64,000 bases of DNA. It comes from Curtobacterium sp. MCLR17_036 (lineage in GTDB: Bacteria; Actinomycetota; Actinomycetes; Actinomycetales; Microbacteriaceae). The notes beneath the pieces are model-generated. The model made no database searches, was not told where the DNA came from, and saw only the letters and a program-made list of their open reading frames with translations. The stretch spans positions 558,001 to 622,000 of the forward strand of contig NZ_CP126269.1 in the NCBI RefSeq assembly GCF_003234445.2, given 5' to 3'. Position 1 is the stretch's first letter. Each line of letters begins with the position of its first letter. The translations under genes were made by a program, and so were the position numbers. This document shows, one piece after another, positions 1 to 7,065 of this stretch.

Positions 1-930
1 GCGAGCGGGGCGGCCACGACGGTGCAGCGTGCCGAGGGGCGGATCGACGGCCGCGCGTGCGACGCGCTCGCGGCTTCCGAGGGGGTGCGGGCAGCCGGGG
101 CGGTCCGCCGACTCGAGGAGGGCACGGTGCCGGCCGCGCTGCCCGGCTCGGCGGTGCCGACGTACGAGGTCACGGCGGGCTTCCCGGCGGTCGTCGGGTC
201 CGCCGCCGGTGCCACCGGGTCGGTCGGGGTCGTCCTGTCCCCGTCGGTGCAGGAGTCGCTCGGCCTCGCGCCCGGGGACACGCTCGTGACGGCGGCGGGC
301 ACGTCGGTCGGGCCCGGGCCGCCGGTGGCGGGTGTGTACCCGTACCCGGACGACGGCCGTGACCCGGACCTCGAGTACGCGCTCCTCGCGCCGACCCCGG
401 ACGACGGTCGCGCGTTCGATGCGTGCTGGGCGACGGTGTGGCCGCAACGGGAGGACACCCTCGCGGCGCTCCGGCGGACGGTCCTGCCGGGCACCGGTGC
501 CGACGACGAGGCCCGTCCGACGGTCGGGCAGCTGAACCCCCGTGCCGGGGCGACCTTCACACCGGCCGCGGCCGACCCGGTGACGGCGTCACTCGGTGCG
601 GCGCTCGCGGCCGGGGTGGCGGTCGGTGCTGCGTCGGTCGGGCGACGGCGCCTCTCCCTGGCGTCCGACCTGCACGTCGGCGTCCCGCGGAGCGCGCAGG
701 TCCTCGGTCTGGTGCTGCAACACGGACTGTGGGGCGCGGTGGGGTCCTGCGTGGCGGTGGCCGTCGGCGTGGTCGCCGTCCGCGGGCTCGGACCGGCGGA
801 CGCCGTGCCGATCGTGGTCGAGGCGGTGGGGATCGCGGCGATGGGGCTCGTCGGCGTGCTGGTCGGCGGGGCGGTGGCGGCCGCACTGGTCCGTGAGCGG
901 TCCCTGCACCGGTACTTCCGAGCACGCTGA
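1..930 (+). CDS. C-terminal part of a multi-pass membrane protein, FtsX/ABC-permease-like (5' end outside window)
   Basis: The reading frame is open from base 1, so the gene begins upstream of the window and 309 codons are visible before the TGA at 930. The first 190 or so residues look extracytoplasmic and are rich in Gly, Asp and Pro. They are followed by about three hydrophobic helices (around residues 195-210, 230-260 and 265-295) and a short basic tail. This order, a periplasmic domain followed by terminal helices, resembles the end of FtsX-type ABC transporter permeases. No motif proves it, so the family is an inference. A repeat array follows rather than a co-directional gene. Confidence 0.55.
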   Translation, partial: ASGAATTVQRAEGRIDGRACDALAASEGVRAAGAVRRLEEGTVPAALPGSAVPTYEVTAGFPAVVGSAAGATGSVGVVLSPSVQESLGLAPGDTLVTAAGTSVGPGPPVAGVYPYPDDGRDPDLEYALLAPTPDDGRAFDACWATVWPQREDTLAALRRTVLPGTGADDEARPTVGQLNPRAGATFTPAAADPVTASLGAALAAGVAVGAASVGRRRLSLASDLHVGVPRSAQVLGLVLQHGLWGAVGSCVAVAVGVVAVRGLGPADAVPIVVEAVGIAAMGLVGVLVGGAVAAALVRERSLHRYFRAR

Positions 931-980
931 CCGCTGGGCCCGCGCCTCCGTGCCTCCGTGCCTCTGTGGGTCCGTGCCCC

Positions 981-1012
981 CGTGCCGCCGTGCCGCCGTG
1001 CCGCCGTGCCGC
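981..1012. repeat. 4 x 8-bp tandem repeat (CGTGCCGC)
   Basis: Four perfect head-to-tail copies of CGTGCCGC, with degenerate copies extending upstream to about 948. They lie between the stop of the membrane protein and the palindromic array. A related GTGCCGC-rich stretch (63826-63892) adjoins the matching array at the other end of the window. Confidence 0.85.
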
Positions 1013-1050
1013 CGAGCGACCCCTTCGTCGCACTGCGTGCGTGTGCATCG

Positions 1051-1161
1051 TCCGACGGACCACGCGTCGATCGTCTCGTGCACGGTCGGAACATGCGCGT
1101 GCATCACATGCGTGCGGATCCTCCGACGCAGCACGCGTCGATCGACCCGTGGGTCGTCGCA
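1051..1161. repeat. Palindromic repeat array, left copy: two 40-bp cores at 71-bp spacing
   Basis: Core 1 (1051-1090) and core 2 (1122-1161) are each 40-bp imperfect palindromes with 15 of 20 complementary positions. Both contain CACGCGTCGATCG at the centre. They are separated by a 31-bp asymmetric spacer (1091-1121), giving an exact 71-bp period. The same core and spacer occur at 63909-64000 in the opposite orientation. No family is recognised. Core 2 lies inside the 3' end of the VOC reading frame. Confidence 0.85.
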
Positions 1162-2147
1162 CGATGCGCCCGCATGCAACCCGCCGCCGCGCGACCGCCG
1201 CCGCGCGCCCCCGCGACCGCCCCCGGCGCCCGCCGCCGCGCGGCCCCGCAACCGCCGCCGCGCCCGCCCGGTCGCGGCTGAGGGCCGGGCGCGGTCACCT
1301 CGATGCGGTTCGCCCACGGGTCCTCGAACGCGACGGTCCGACCGTCGTCCGCGGTCTGCACCCCGGTGTCGTGCATGCGCGCGACGAGGGCCCCGAGGTC
1401 GTCCGACCCCGGTACCTCGATGCGCACGAGGCCGAGCCCGAGCGCGAGCTGCCGCCGTCCGGCCCCGCGGGAGTTCCACGTGTTCATCGCCATGTGGTGG
1501 TGGTACCCGCCGGCGCTGACGAACAGGGCCTGGTCGCCCATCGCCGCCGTGGTCGTGAAGCCCAGCCGGTCGACGTAGAAGTCGCGGGCCGAGGCGACGT
1601 CGCCGACGGACAGGTGCACGTGCCCGACGCGTCCCGGCGCCGACGCGGCCGACTCCAGCGCCGCCGCGGTCAGGTTCTCCTGCAGGAAGGCGTTCGGGTC
1701 GACGTAGATCGTGGCCATGTCGACCATGCCGTGCGTCCACGACCACTCGGTGCGGTCGCGGTCCCAGTACAGCTCGACACCGTTGCCCTCGGGGTCGGTG
1801 CAGTAGAACGCGTTGCTCACCAGGTGGTCGGCGCTGCCGGTGAAGGTCTGCGGGTACTGCGTCGCGACGGAGTACAACGCGGCGGCCAGGTCGGCCTTCG
1901 TGTCGAACAGGATCGCGGTGTGGAACAGGCCGGCGTCGCGCGGGCCGGCGTGCTGCATCGACGGTGCGTGCTCGAGGACGACGATCGGGGTGGTGCCGCG
2001 ACCGAGGACGGCGACGCCGCCGTCGTTCGACAGCAGCGACAGCCGGATGCCGTCGCGGTAGTAGCCGATCATCCGGTCGAGGTCCGCGACGCGGAGCGTG
2101 ACGGCGCCCATCCCGGTGGTGGCGGCGAGGAGGTCCTGCGTGTGCAT
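1104..2147 (-). CDS. VOC-family ring-cleaving dioxygenase / glyoxalase-like protein
   Basis: A 347-residue frame with two vicinal-oxygen-chelate modules. The first is about residues 12-125 (starting GAVTLRVADLDRMIGYY, with FHTAILF and GNGVELYWD). The second is about 160-275 (GHVHLSVGDVASARDFY, with HHHMAMNTW and RIEVT). The metal ligands His and Glu are present in the second half, so it belongs to the bleomycin-resistance/glyoxalase/dioxygenase superfamily. The substrate is unknown. ATG 2147 is chosen because CACACT (2159-2154) ends 6 nt before it, with a TTGACG -35 inside the upstream operator. The last 60 or so residues are Arg/Ala/Gly-rich and run into the palindromic array, which supplies the TGA. 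The natural end may therefore have been lost. Confidence 0.85.
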   Translation of the reverse strand: MHTQDLLAATTGMGAVTLRVADLDRMIGYYRDGIRLSLLSNDGGVAVLGRGTTPIVVLEHAPSMQHAGPRDAGLFHTAILFDTKADLAAALYSVATQYPQTFTGSADHLVSNAFYCTDPEGNGVELYWDRDRTEWSWTHGMVDMATIYVDPNAFLQENLTAAALESAASAPGRVGHVHLSVGDVASARDFYVDRLGFTTTAAMGDQALFVSAGGYHHHMAMNTWNSRGAGRRQLALGLGLVRIEVPGSDDLGALVARMHDTGVQTADDGRTVAFEDPWANRIEVTAPGPQPRPGGRGGGCGAARRRAPGAVAGARGGGRAAAGCMRAHRATTHGSIDACCVGGSARM

Positions 2148-2153
2148 GACCCC

Positions 2154-2187
2154 AGTGTGCGCCGGTTTGGTTGACGCGTCAACCAAA
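2154..2187 (-). promoter_or_regulatory. Promoter and 22-bp perfect palindromic operator of the VOC gene
   Basis: Positions 2166-2187 form a perfect palindrome: TTTGGTTGACG followed by its exact reverse complement. On the minus strand it contains TTGACG (2182-2177), which lies 17 nt upstream of CACACT (2159-2154), and that box ends 6 nt before the ATG at 2147. A dimeric regulator, MarR-like from the style of the site, bound here would cover the -35 element. No regulator gene is adjacent, so the cognate protein is unknown. Confidence 0.8.
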
Positions 2188-2190
2188 TGA

Positions 2191-2246
2191 CCGCACGCGG
2201 TCACCGGGCGCTGGACCCGGTCACCGCACGCGGTCACCGGGCGCTG
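2191..2246. repeat. 33-bp tandem duplication spanning the SDR stop codon
   Basis: The 23-bp string beginning CCGCACGCGGTCACC occurs at 2191-2213 and again at 2224-2246, a 33-bp period. The second copy contains the end of the SDR gene and its stop (2234-2236). The first copy lies in the gap toward the VOC operator, so the gene's 3' end has been duplicated. Confidence 0.8.
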
Positions 2247-3013
2247 AACCCGCCGTCGGTCTTGAGCAGTTGCCCGTTCACCCACCCACCGTCCGGGCCG
2301 CACAGGAACCCGACGAGCGCGGCGGTGTCGCGCGGCGTCGACGGCCGACCGCCCGGGGTCTGCTCGACCACGGCCTGCCGGATCTCGTCCGTCATCCACC
2401 CCGTGTCGTTCGGCCCCGGGTTCACGACGTTCGCGCTCACGTGGACGTCAGCGAGCTCGTGCGCGGTCGCGATGACGAGCCGGTCGAGCGCCCCCTTGCT
2501 CGTGCCGTACGGCAGGTTGAACGCCGTGTGGTCACTCGTCAGGGCGATGACCCGTCGCCGGTCGATCGGGGCGTCGGCACCAGCCCGCAGCCGCGCCGCG
2601 TACGCCTGCACGAGCAGGAACGGGGCGCGGGCGTTGACGGCCATGTGCCGGTCGAACGACTCGACGGTGGTCGTCGCGAAGTCCGAGTCCACCGATTCGC
2701 AGTGCGACATCACGAGTGCGGTGACGGGTGCGCCCGCCTCCGCCTCGGCGCGGCCGACGAGCGCGGCCGCCTGGTCCGGGTCCTCCAGGTCGACCGGGAG
2801 GCGCGTCACGCGTGCACCCACGGCCCCGCACTCCTGCACCACGGCGTCGATCCCGTCCGGATCCGCCCCGCCGCTCACGCGGTCGTCGTACGGGCTCCAC
2901 CACGAGATGGCCAGGTCCCAGCCGACGGTCGCCAGCCGGACGGCGAGCGCAGCGCCGATCCCGGCCCTGCGGCCCACGCCGGCCACCAACGCGAGCGGTC
3001 GTTCGGACGTCAT
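2234..3013 (-). CDS. Short-chain dehydrogenase/reductase (SDR family oxidoreductase)
   Basis: 259 residues, the normal length of a classical SDR. The nucleotide-binding turn near the N-terminus reads AGVGRRAGIGAALA, a variant of TGxxxGIG. The active site has the Tyr-Lys pair in YGTSKGALDRL preceded by a Ser in ALTSD, and the C-terminus ends with a typical WVNGQLLKTDGG loop. It should be an NAD(P)-dependent oxidoreductase; the substrate cannot be inferred. ATG 3013 is preceded by GGAGGGGAGG about 5 nt upstream. It lies upstream of the VOC gene on the same strand, but the VOC gene has its own promoter, so an operon is not required. Confidence 0.9.
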   Translation of the reverse strand: MTSERPLALVAGVGRRAGIGAALAVRLATVGWDLAISWWSPYDDRVSGGADPDGIDAVVQECGAVGARVTRLPVDLEDPDQAAALVGRAEAEAGAPVTALVMSHCESVDSDFATTTVESFDRHMAVNARAPFLLVQAYAARLRAGADAPIDRRRVIALTSDHTAFNLPYGTSKGALDRLVIATAHELADVHVSANVVNPGPNDTGWMTDEIRQAVVEQTPGGRPSTPRDTAALVGFLCGPDGGWVNGQLLKTDGGFSAR

Positions 3014-3139
3014 CCGGGCCTCCCCTCCGGTGCTGCGGTGCACCGGTCGCAGGCCAGTCTGCCGGAACCGGACACGCGGGTGCCATCGCACTCGGTGTCC
3101 TGTCGGCGGAGGGGGCGCTGCGGAGGCCAAGATGGACGG

Positions 3140-3706
3140 ATGCCACGCACACGACGACCGATCCCGCGCGAGCGCGGACCCCGCGGCGGTCGTCCCGACC
3201 CACGCGACCTGCCGATCGAGCACGTCCGCGACCGGATGTCGTCGTACATCTACGGCAACATCACGGTGCTCGCGGCGGCCATCGCGGTCGATCCCGAGGC
3301 GATCCGCCACGGGTCCGCGGTCTGGGCGGTCCTGGCCACCGCCGTGCTGACGTACCTGGCGCACGTGCTGGCGCACCTCGTCGCGCACGGACTCGGCGCC
3401 GACGAGACCGTGCCCGACGCCGTGCGCCGCGAGTCGGTCGTGACGATCATGCGCAACGCCAACCCGATCGCGACCTCGGGGCTCATCCCCGCGGTGCTCT
3501 ACGCGGCTGCCTGGCTCGGGTGGGTGCCCGCCGAGTGGGCGCAGACCGCAGCCCTCGTGATCCTGGTGGTCCGCATCGGGCTGGTCGGGGTGTTCATGCA
3601 GCGGTTCAGCGGGAAGCAGCCGACGTTCCTCGGGCTCTGGGGTGGCATCGTGCTCGCTGCCCTGGCGTTCGTGATCGGTGTCGTGAAGGTGGTGTTGACG
3701 CATTGA
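3140..3706 (+). CDS. Integral membrane protein of unknown function
   Basis: 188 residues with a basic N-terminus followed by about four hydrophobic segments (near residues 45-60, 65-85, 115-135 and 150-185). A histidine cluster in the second helix (AHVLAHLVAHG) is distinctive. No family is recognised with confidence. ATG 3140 follows CAAGAT (3128-3133) by 6 nt, so a leaderless mRNA is predicted. The stop overlaps the TTG start of the signal peptidase gene by 4 nt, which suggests translational coupling. Confidence 0.75.
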   Translation: MPRTRRPIPRERGPRGGRPDPRDLPIEHVRDRMSSYIYGNITVLAAAIAVDPEAIRHGSAVWAVLATAVLTYLAHVLAHLVAHGLGADETVPDAVRRESVVTIMRNANPIATSGLIPAVLYAAAWLGWVPAEWAQTAALVILVVRIGLVGVFMQRFSGKQPTFLGLWGGIVLAALAFVIGVVKVVLTH

Positions 3707-4350
3707 GTGCCGTCGAGTCCGAGCCCGAGCCCGAGTCCGGCGCCGGCACCGAGCAGCGGCCGGGTCGCGCCGGGTGGCGGTTCCTGCGCGACCTGGCGGT
3801 GATCGTCGTGGTGGCGCTGCTGGCCTCGTTCCTGGTGAAGGCCTACCTGGTCCGGTCGTTCTACATCCCCTCGGCGTCGATGGAGAACACGCTGCTGGTC
3901 GGTGACCGCGTGCTCGTCAACGAACTCGTCCCGGGCCTGGTGCCGCTGCGGCGCGGCGACGTCGTCGTCTTCCAGGACCCGGGCGGGTGGCTCGGCACCG
4001 GGCAGGGCGACGACCTCATCAAGCGGGTCATCGGGCTGCCCGGCGACACCGTCTCGTGCTGCGACACGGCCGGCCGGCTCTCGGTGAACGGGCACGCCGT
4101 CGACGAACCGTACGTGGTGCACGAGCCCGGGTCGGACCGGGTCGCGGCGGACGACTTCACGGTGACCGTCCCCGAGGGGCGGATCTGGGTGATGGGCGAC
4201 AACCGCTACGACTCCGCCGACTCGCGCGTGCACGGCACCGTGCCGGTCGACGACGTCGTCGGGCGCGCGTTCGTCACCACGTGGCCGGTGTCGCGCTGGA
4301 CCGTGCTCTCGCGGTACGGCGACGAGTGGGACGCCGTCCCCGGACCCTGA
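3703..4350 (+). CDS. lepB: Signal peptidase I
   Basis: 215 residues: an acidic cytoplasmic start, one membrane anchor (about 30-50) and an extracytoplasmic catalytic domain. The nucleophile Ser is in PSASMENTLLVGD. The general-base Lys is in DLIKRVIGLPGD, and the conserved box GDNRYDSADSR is present, so it is a bacterial-type Ser/Lys leader peptidase. It removes Sec and Tat signal peptides. The TTG at 3703 overlaps the preceding stop (TTGA) and is the only start that keeps the acidic N-terminus close to the anchor. The SipW-type peptidase at 37.2 kb is a different class. Confidence 0.93.
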   Translation: MSAVESEPEPESGAGTEQRPGRAGWRFLRDLAVIVVVALLASFLVKAYLVRSFYIPSASMENTLLVGDRVLVNELVPGLVPLRRGDVVVFQDPGGWLGTGQGDDLIKRVIGLPGDTVSCCDTAGRLSVNGHAVDEPYVVHEPGSDRVAADDFTVTVPEGRIWVMGDNRYDSADSRVHGTVPVDDVVGRAFVTTWPVSRWTVLSRYGDEWDAVPGP

Positions 4351-4378
4351 CCGCGGCGGGCGGCGGGCGGCGGGTCGG

Positions 4379-4699
4379 TCAGCAGCCGGTCGTCGTCAAC
4401 GTGACCCGGGCGACGGCATCGTTCGAGACCTTCGTCGTCCGGGGGCACAGGTCGCCCGCCCGGACGGTGACCGACCCGAGCGGCACGCCCGCGAACGACG
4501 CGGTGCCGCCCGGGAACACCCGCTGGTGCTCGGACAGCTTGCCGGTGGACGCGAAGACCTCGACCTCGTAGGGCTGCTCGGCGGCGTTCGTCGACACGGT
4601 CACCGCGATCTGCCCGGTCGAGTCCTGGGCGCCACAGCCCGCCAGCGTCAGGAGCGCTGCGGCAGCGAGGGCGAGCGCGGGAGCGACGGGACGGGGCAC
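4379..4699 (-). CDS. Small lipoprotein of unknown function
   Basis: 106 residues beginning with a signal peptide that ends in the lipobox LTLAGC, so the Cys near residue 22 should be lipidated and the protein anchored outside the membrane. The mature part is Thr/Val-rich and probably beta-structured, with a CPRTT segment and a C-terminal Cys that could form a disulfide. No family is recognised. The GTG start is supported by TAGCCT (4711-4706) ending exactly 6 nt upstream, a leaderless arrangement. It is convergent with the signal peptidase gene. Confidence 0.8.
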   Translation of the reverse strand: MPRPVAPALALAAAALLTLAGCGAQDSTGQIAVTVSTNAAEQPYEVEVFASTGKLSEHQRVFPGGTASFAGVPLGSVTVRAGDLCPRTTKVSNDAVARVTLTTTGC

Positions 4700-4816
4700 C
4701 GGTCCAGGCTAGTCCGGCGTCGGCGGGTGCCCGGCCAGCGGTTCCCCGCCTACTGGGGGTGTGCGTCCTCCGATCGGGGGACGCCCTCTGTCCGTTCGGC
4801 GCGTTAGCGTGGAGGC

Positions 4817-6025
4817 ATGCACCACACCGATCCAGCGACGACCGCCCTCGGCAGTGCTTCGCCCGAAGCGGTCCGCCGCGCAGCGCTGCTCGCCGCGCTC
4901 GACGTCGTCGAGGGCGGCCCCGAGGAACGCTTCGAACGGATCACCCGGATCGCGCGTGAGGCCTTCGGCGTCTCGGGATCCTTCCTCAACCTCGCCGGCA
5001 CCTCCACGATGACGATCAAGTCGCAGCAGAGCGACACGCACTTCGGTCCGACCATCCCGCTGCTCGACACCTTCTGCGGGCGCACCCTCGGCGTCGACGG
5101 TCCGGTGCTCGTGCCGGACGCCCGCGACGACGCCCGGTACTCCGACATGCCGATGGTGGTCGGCGACCCGAACGTCCGCTTCTACGCCGGGGTGCCGCTG
5201 CGGATCGGCGACGACCACGTCAAGGTCGGCACACTGTGCCTGATCGACCCGGAGCCGCGGACGCTCGACGCCGACGAGGTCTCCCTGCTGCAGGAGCTCG
5301 GCACCTGGGCGGAGCGCGAACTCGCCGCCGGCGCCGACGAGGACCGGCTCCGCTCCGTGCTGACCGGCTTCGAGCCCGACGCGCTCGACGTGCCCGGCTA
5401 CCGTCTGGCGGGCATGTCCGTGCCGCACGGCGTGGTCTCCGGTGACTTCCACGACTGGCACCGTTCCGGCGACGACTCCGTGCACCTGACAGTGTCGGAC
5501 GTCATGGGCAAGGGCATGTCGGCCGGGCTGCTCGCCGCCACCATCCGCGGCGGCCTGCTCGCGCGCGGGGACATGGCGCCCGACGTCGCGGTCGCCGAGC
5601 TCGAGGCGCAGGTCGCGCCGGAGCTCAGCCGCGCCGAGTCCTTCGCGACGATGTTCCACGGACGCCTGACCCCGTCGACCGGGCGCCTCGACTTCACCGA
5701 CGCGGGGCACGGGCTCGTGCTGCAGCTCCGCGACGACGGCGCCGAGCGCGTCCTGCGCTCCTCGGACCTGCCGATCGGGCTGCACCCCGTCGGCATCGAG
5801 CGGGCGTCGGGTTCGCTCGTGCTCCGGCCGGGCGACGTCCTCGTCATCGTGAGCGACGGCGCGCTCGAGCTGTGGGACTCGACCCTGGCGTCGCTCTCCG
5901 AGCTCGGTGCGCTCTACCGGCAGTCGCCGGACATCCCCGCGTTCCTGCAGCGCGTGCGCGAACGAGCCGTCGAGCACGACCCGGGCGACGACCTGACGGT
6001 GGTCGTCGTCGCCCGCGACGCCTGA
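4817..6025 (+). CDS. GAF-domain PP2C/SpoIIE-type serine phosphatase
   Basis: 402 residues. Residues 25-175 look like a GAF sensor domain (CGRTL, FYAGVPL and VGTLCLID are typical strings). Residues 190-400 form a SpoIIE/RsbU-like PP2C phosphatase, with metal-binding Asp in VSGDFHDW, DVMGKGMSAGLLAATIR, TDAGHG, VSDGALE and the terminal DDLTVVVV. Such enzymes dephosphorylate anti-anti-sigma factors in stress signalling; no partner gene lies nearby. ATG 4817 follows TAGCGT (4805-4810) by 6 nt, so a leaderless transcript is likely. Confidence 0.9.
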   Translation: MHHTDPATTALGSASPEAVRRAALLAALDVVEGGPEERFERITRIAREAFGVSGSFLNLAGTSTMTIKSQQSDTHFGPTIPLLDTFCGRTLGVDGPVLVPDARDDARYSDMPMVVGDPNVRFYAGVPLRIGDDHVKVGTLCLIDPEPRTLDADEVSLLQELGTWAERELAAGADEDRLRSVLTGFEPDALDVPGYRLAGMSVPHGVVSGDFHDWHRSGDDSVHLTVSDVMGKGMSAGLLAATIRGGLLARGDMAPDVAVAELEAQVAPELSRAESFATMFHGRLTPSTGRLDFTDAGHGLVLQLRDDGAERVLRSSDLPIGLHPVGIERASGSLVLRPGDVLVIVSDGALELWDSTLASLSELGALYRQSPDIPAFLQRVRERAVEHDPGDDLTVVVVARDA

Positions 6026-6092
6026 CGGCCCGACTCACGCCAGGCACTCAACGCCTGACGCCAGGCCCTCGACGGCTGACGCCTACCGCCGC

Positions 6093-6182
6093 GCGCCGAC
6101 CGGGCAGCGCCGACTGGCCAGCCGATCGGCCGGCGCAGCGCCGACCGGGCGGCGCCGACTGGCCTGCCGACCGGCCGGCGCA
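6093..6182. repeat. Two tandem 45-bp repeats
   Basis: Copies at 6093-6137 and 6138-6182 begin GCGCCGACCGGGC and differ at only three positions. They fill the gap between the convergent phosphatase and purC genes and are rich in CCGGCC self-complementary segments, so they could fold and act as a terminator. Confidence 0.85.
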
Positions 6183-6195
6183 GCGCGTCCCGCCG

Positions 6196-7065
6196 TCAGG
6201 CCCCGAGGCGCTCGATCAGCTCGGCGTACCGCGCCGCGGTCCGCGCGACGATCTCGTCGGGCAGGACCGGCGGCGTGCCCTGCCGGTCCCAGTTCGCGCT
6301 GAGCCAGTCGCGCACGATCTGCTTGTCGAACGAATCCGTGCGGGCGTCGGCGCGAGCGTCCCAGTAGCGGCTCGAGTCGCTCGTCAGGACCTCGTCCGCG
6401 ATGCGGATCCGGCCGTCGGCGTCGCGGCCGAACTCGAACTTCGTGTCGGCGATCACCACGCCGCGGTCGAGCGCGATCGCCGCCGCCTCGGTGTACACGT
6501 GCAGTGACAGCTCGCGCAGGGTCGCCGCGACCTCGTCGCCGACCAGGTCGACGGTCTGCTCGTAGGAGATGTTCTCGTCGTGCTCGCCCTGCGGCGCCTT
6601 GTACGCCGGGGTGTAGATCGGCTCGGGCAGGCGGTCGCCGTTCGACAGCCCCTCGGGCAGGGGCACGCCGCAGACGCTGCCGGTCTCCTGGTACTCGGCC
6701 CAGCCGCTGCCGACCAGGTAGCCACGGACGACGCACTCGACGGGGAACATCTCGAGCGGCATCACGTGCATCGAGCGGGACTCGACGTCGGCGGGCACCG
6801 GGGTGCCGCCCTCGGACGGACCGATGAGGTGGTTCGGCACGTCGCTCAGCTGCGTGAACCAGAAGCGGGACAGCCGGGTGAGCAGCTCGCCCTTGCCGGG
6901 GATCGGCGGTTCGAGCGCGAAGTCGTAGGCGCTGACCCGGTCGGACGCGACGAGCAGCAGCTCCGAGGCGCTCGCGATGTCCGGGGTGCCGGTCGGCACG
7001 TAGAGCTCGCGGACCTTGCCCGACGAGACGTGGTCCCAGCCGGCGACGCGCGGCGCGGCGGTCAC
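6196..7065 (-). CDS. purC: Phosphoribosylaminoimidazole-succinocarboxamide synthase (SAICAR synthetase)
   Basis: 289 residues, typical for PurC. It has the SSGKVRELY nucleotide loop near residue 15, SDRVSAYDF, the MFPVECVVRGYLVGSGW block and IADTKFEFG. It condenses CAIR with aspartate in an ATP-dependent step of de novo purine synthesis. GTG 7065 overlaps the purD stop (GTGA), which fixes the start and suggests translational coupling downstream of purD. Confidence 0.96.
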   Translation of the reverse strand: MTAAPRVAGWDHVSSGKVRELYVPTGTPDIASASELLLVASDRVSAYDFALEPPIPGKGELLTRLSRFWFTQLSDVPNHLIGPSEGGTPVPADVESRSMHVMPLEMFPVECVVRGYLVGSGWAEYQETGSVCGVPLPEGLSNGDRLPEPIYTPAYKAPQGEHDENISYEQTVDLVGDEVAATLRELSLHVYTEAAAIALDRGVVIADTKFEFGRDADGRIRIADEVLTSDSSRYWDARADARTDSFDKQIVRDWLSANWDRQGTPPVLPDEIVARTAARYAELIERLGA

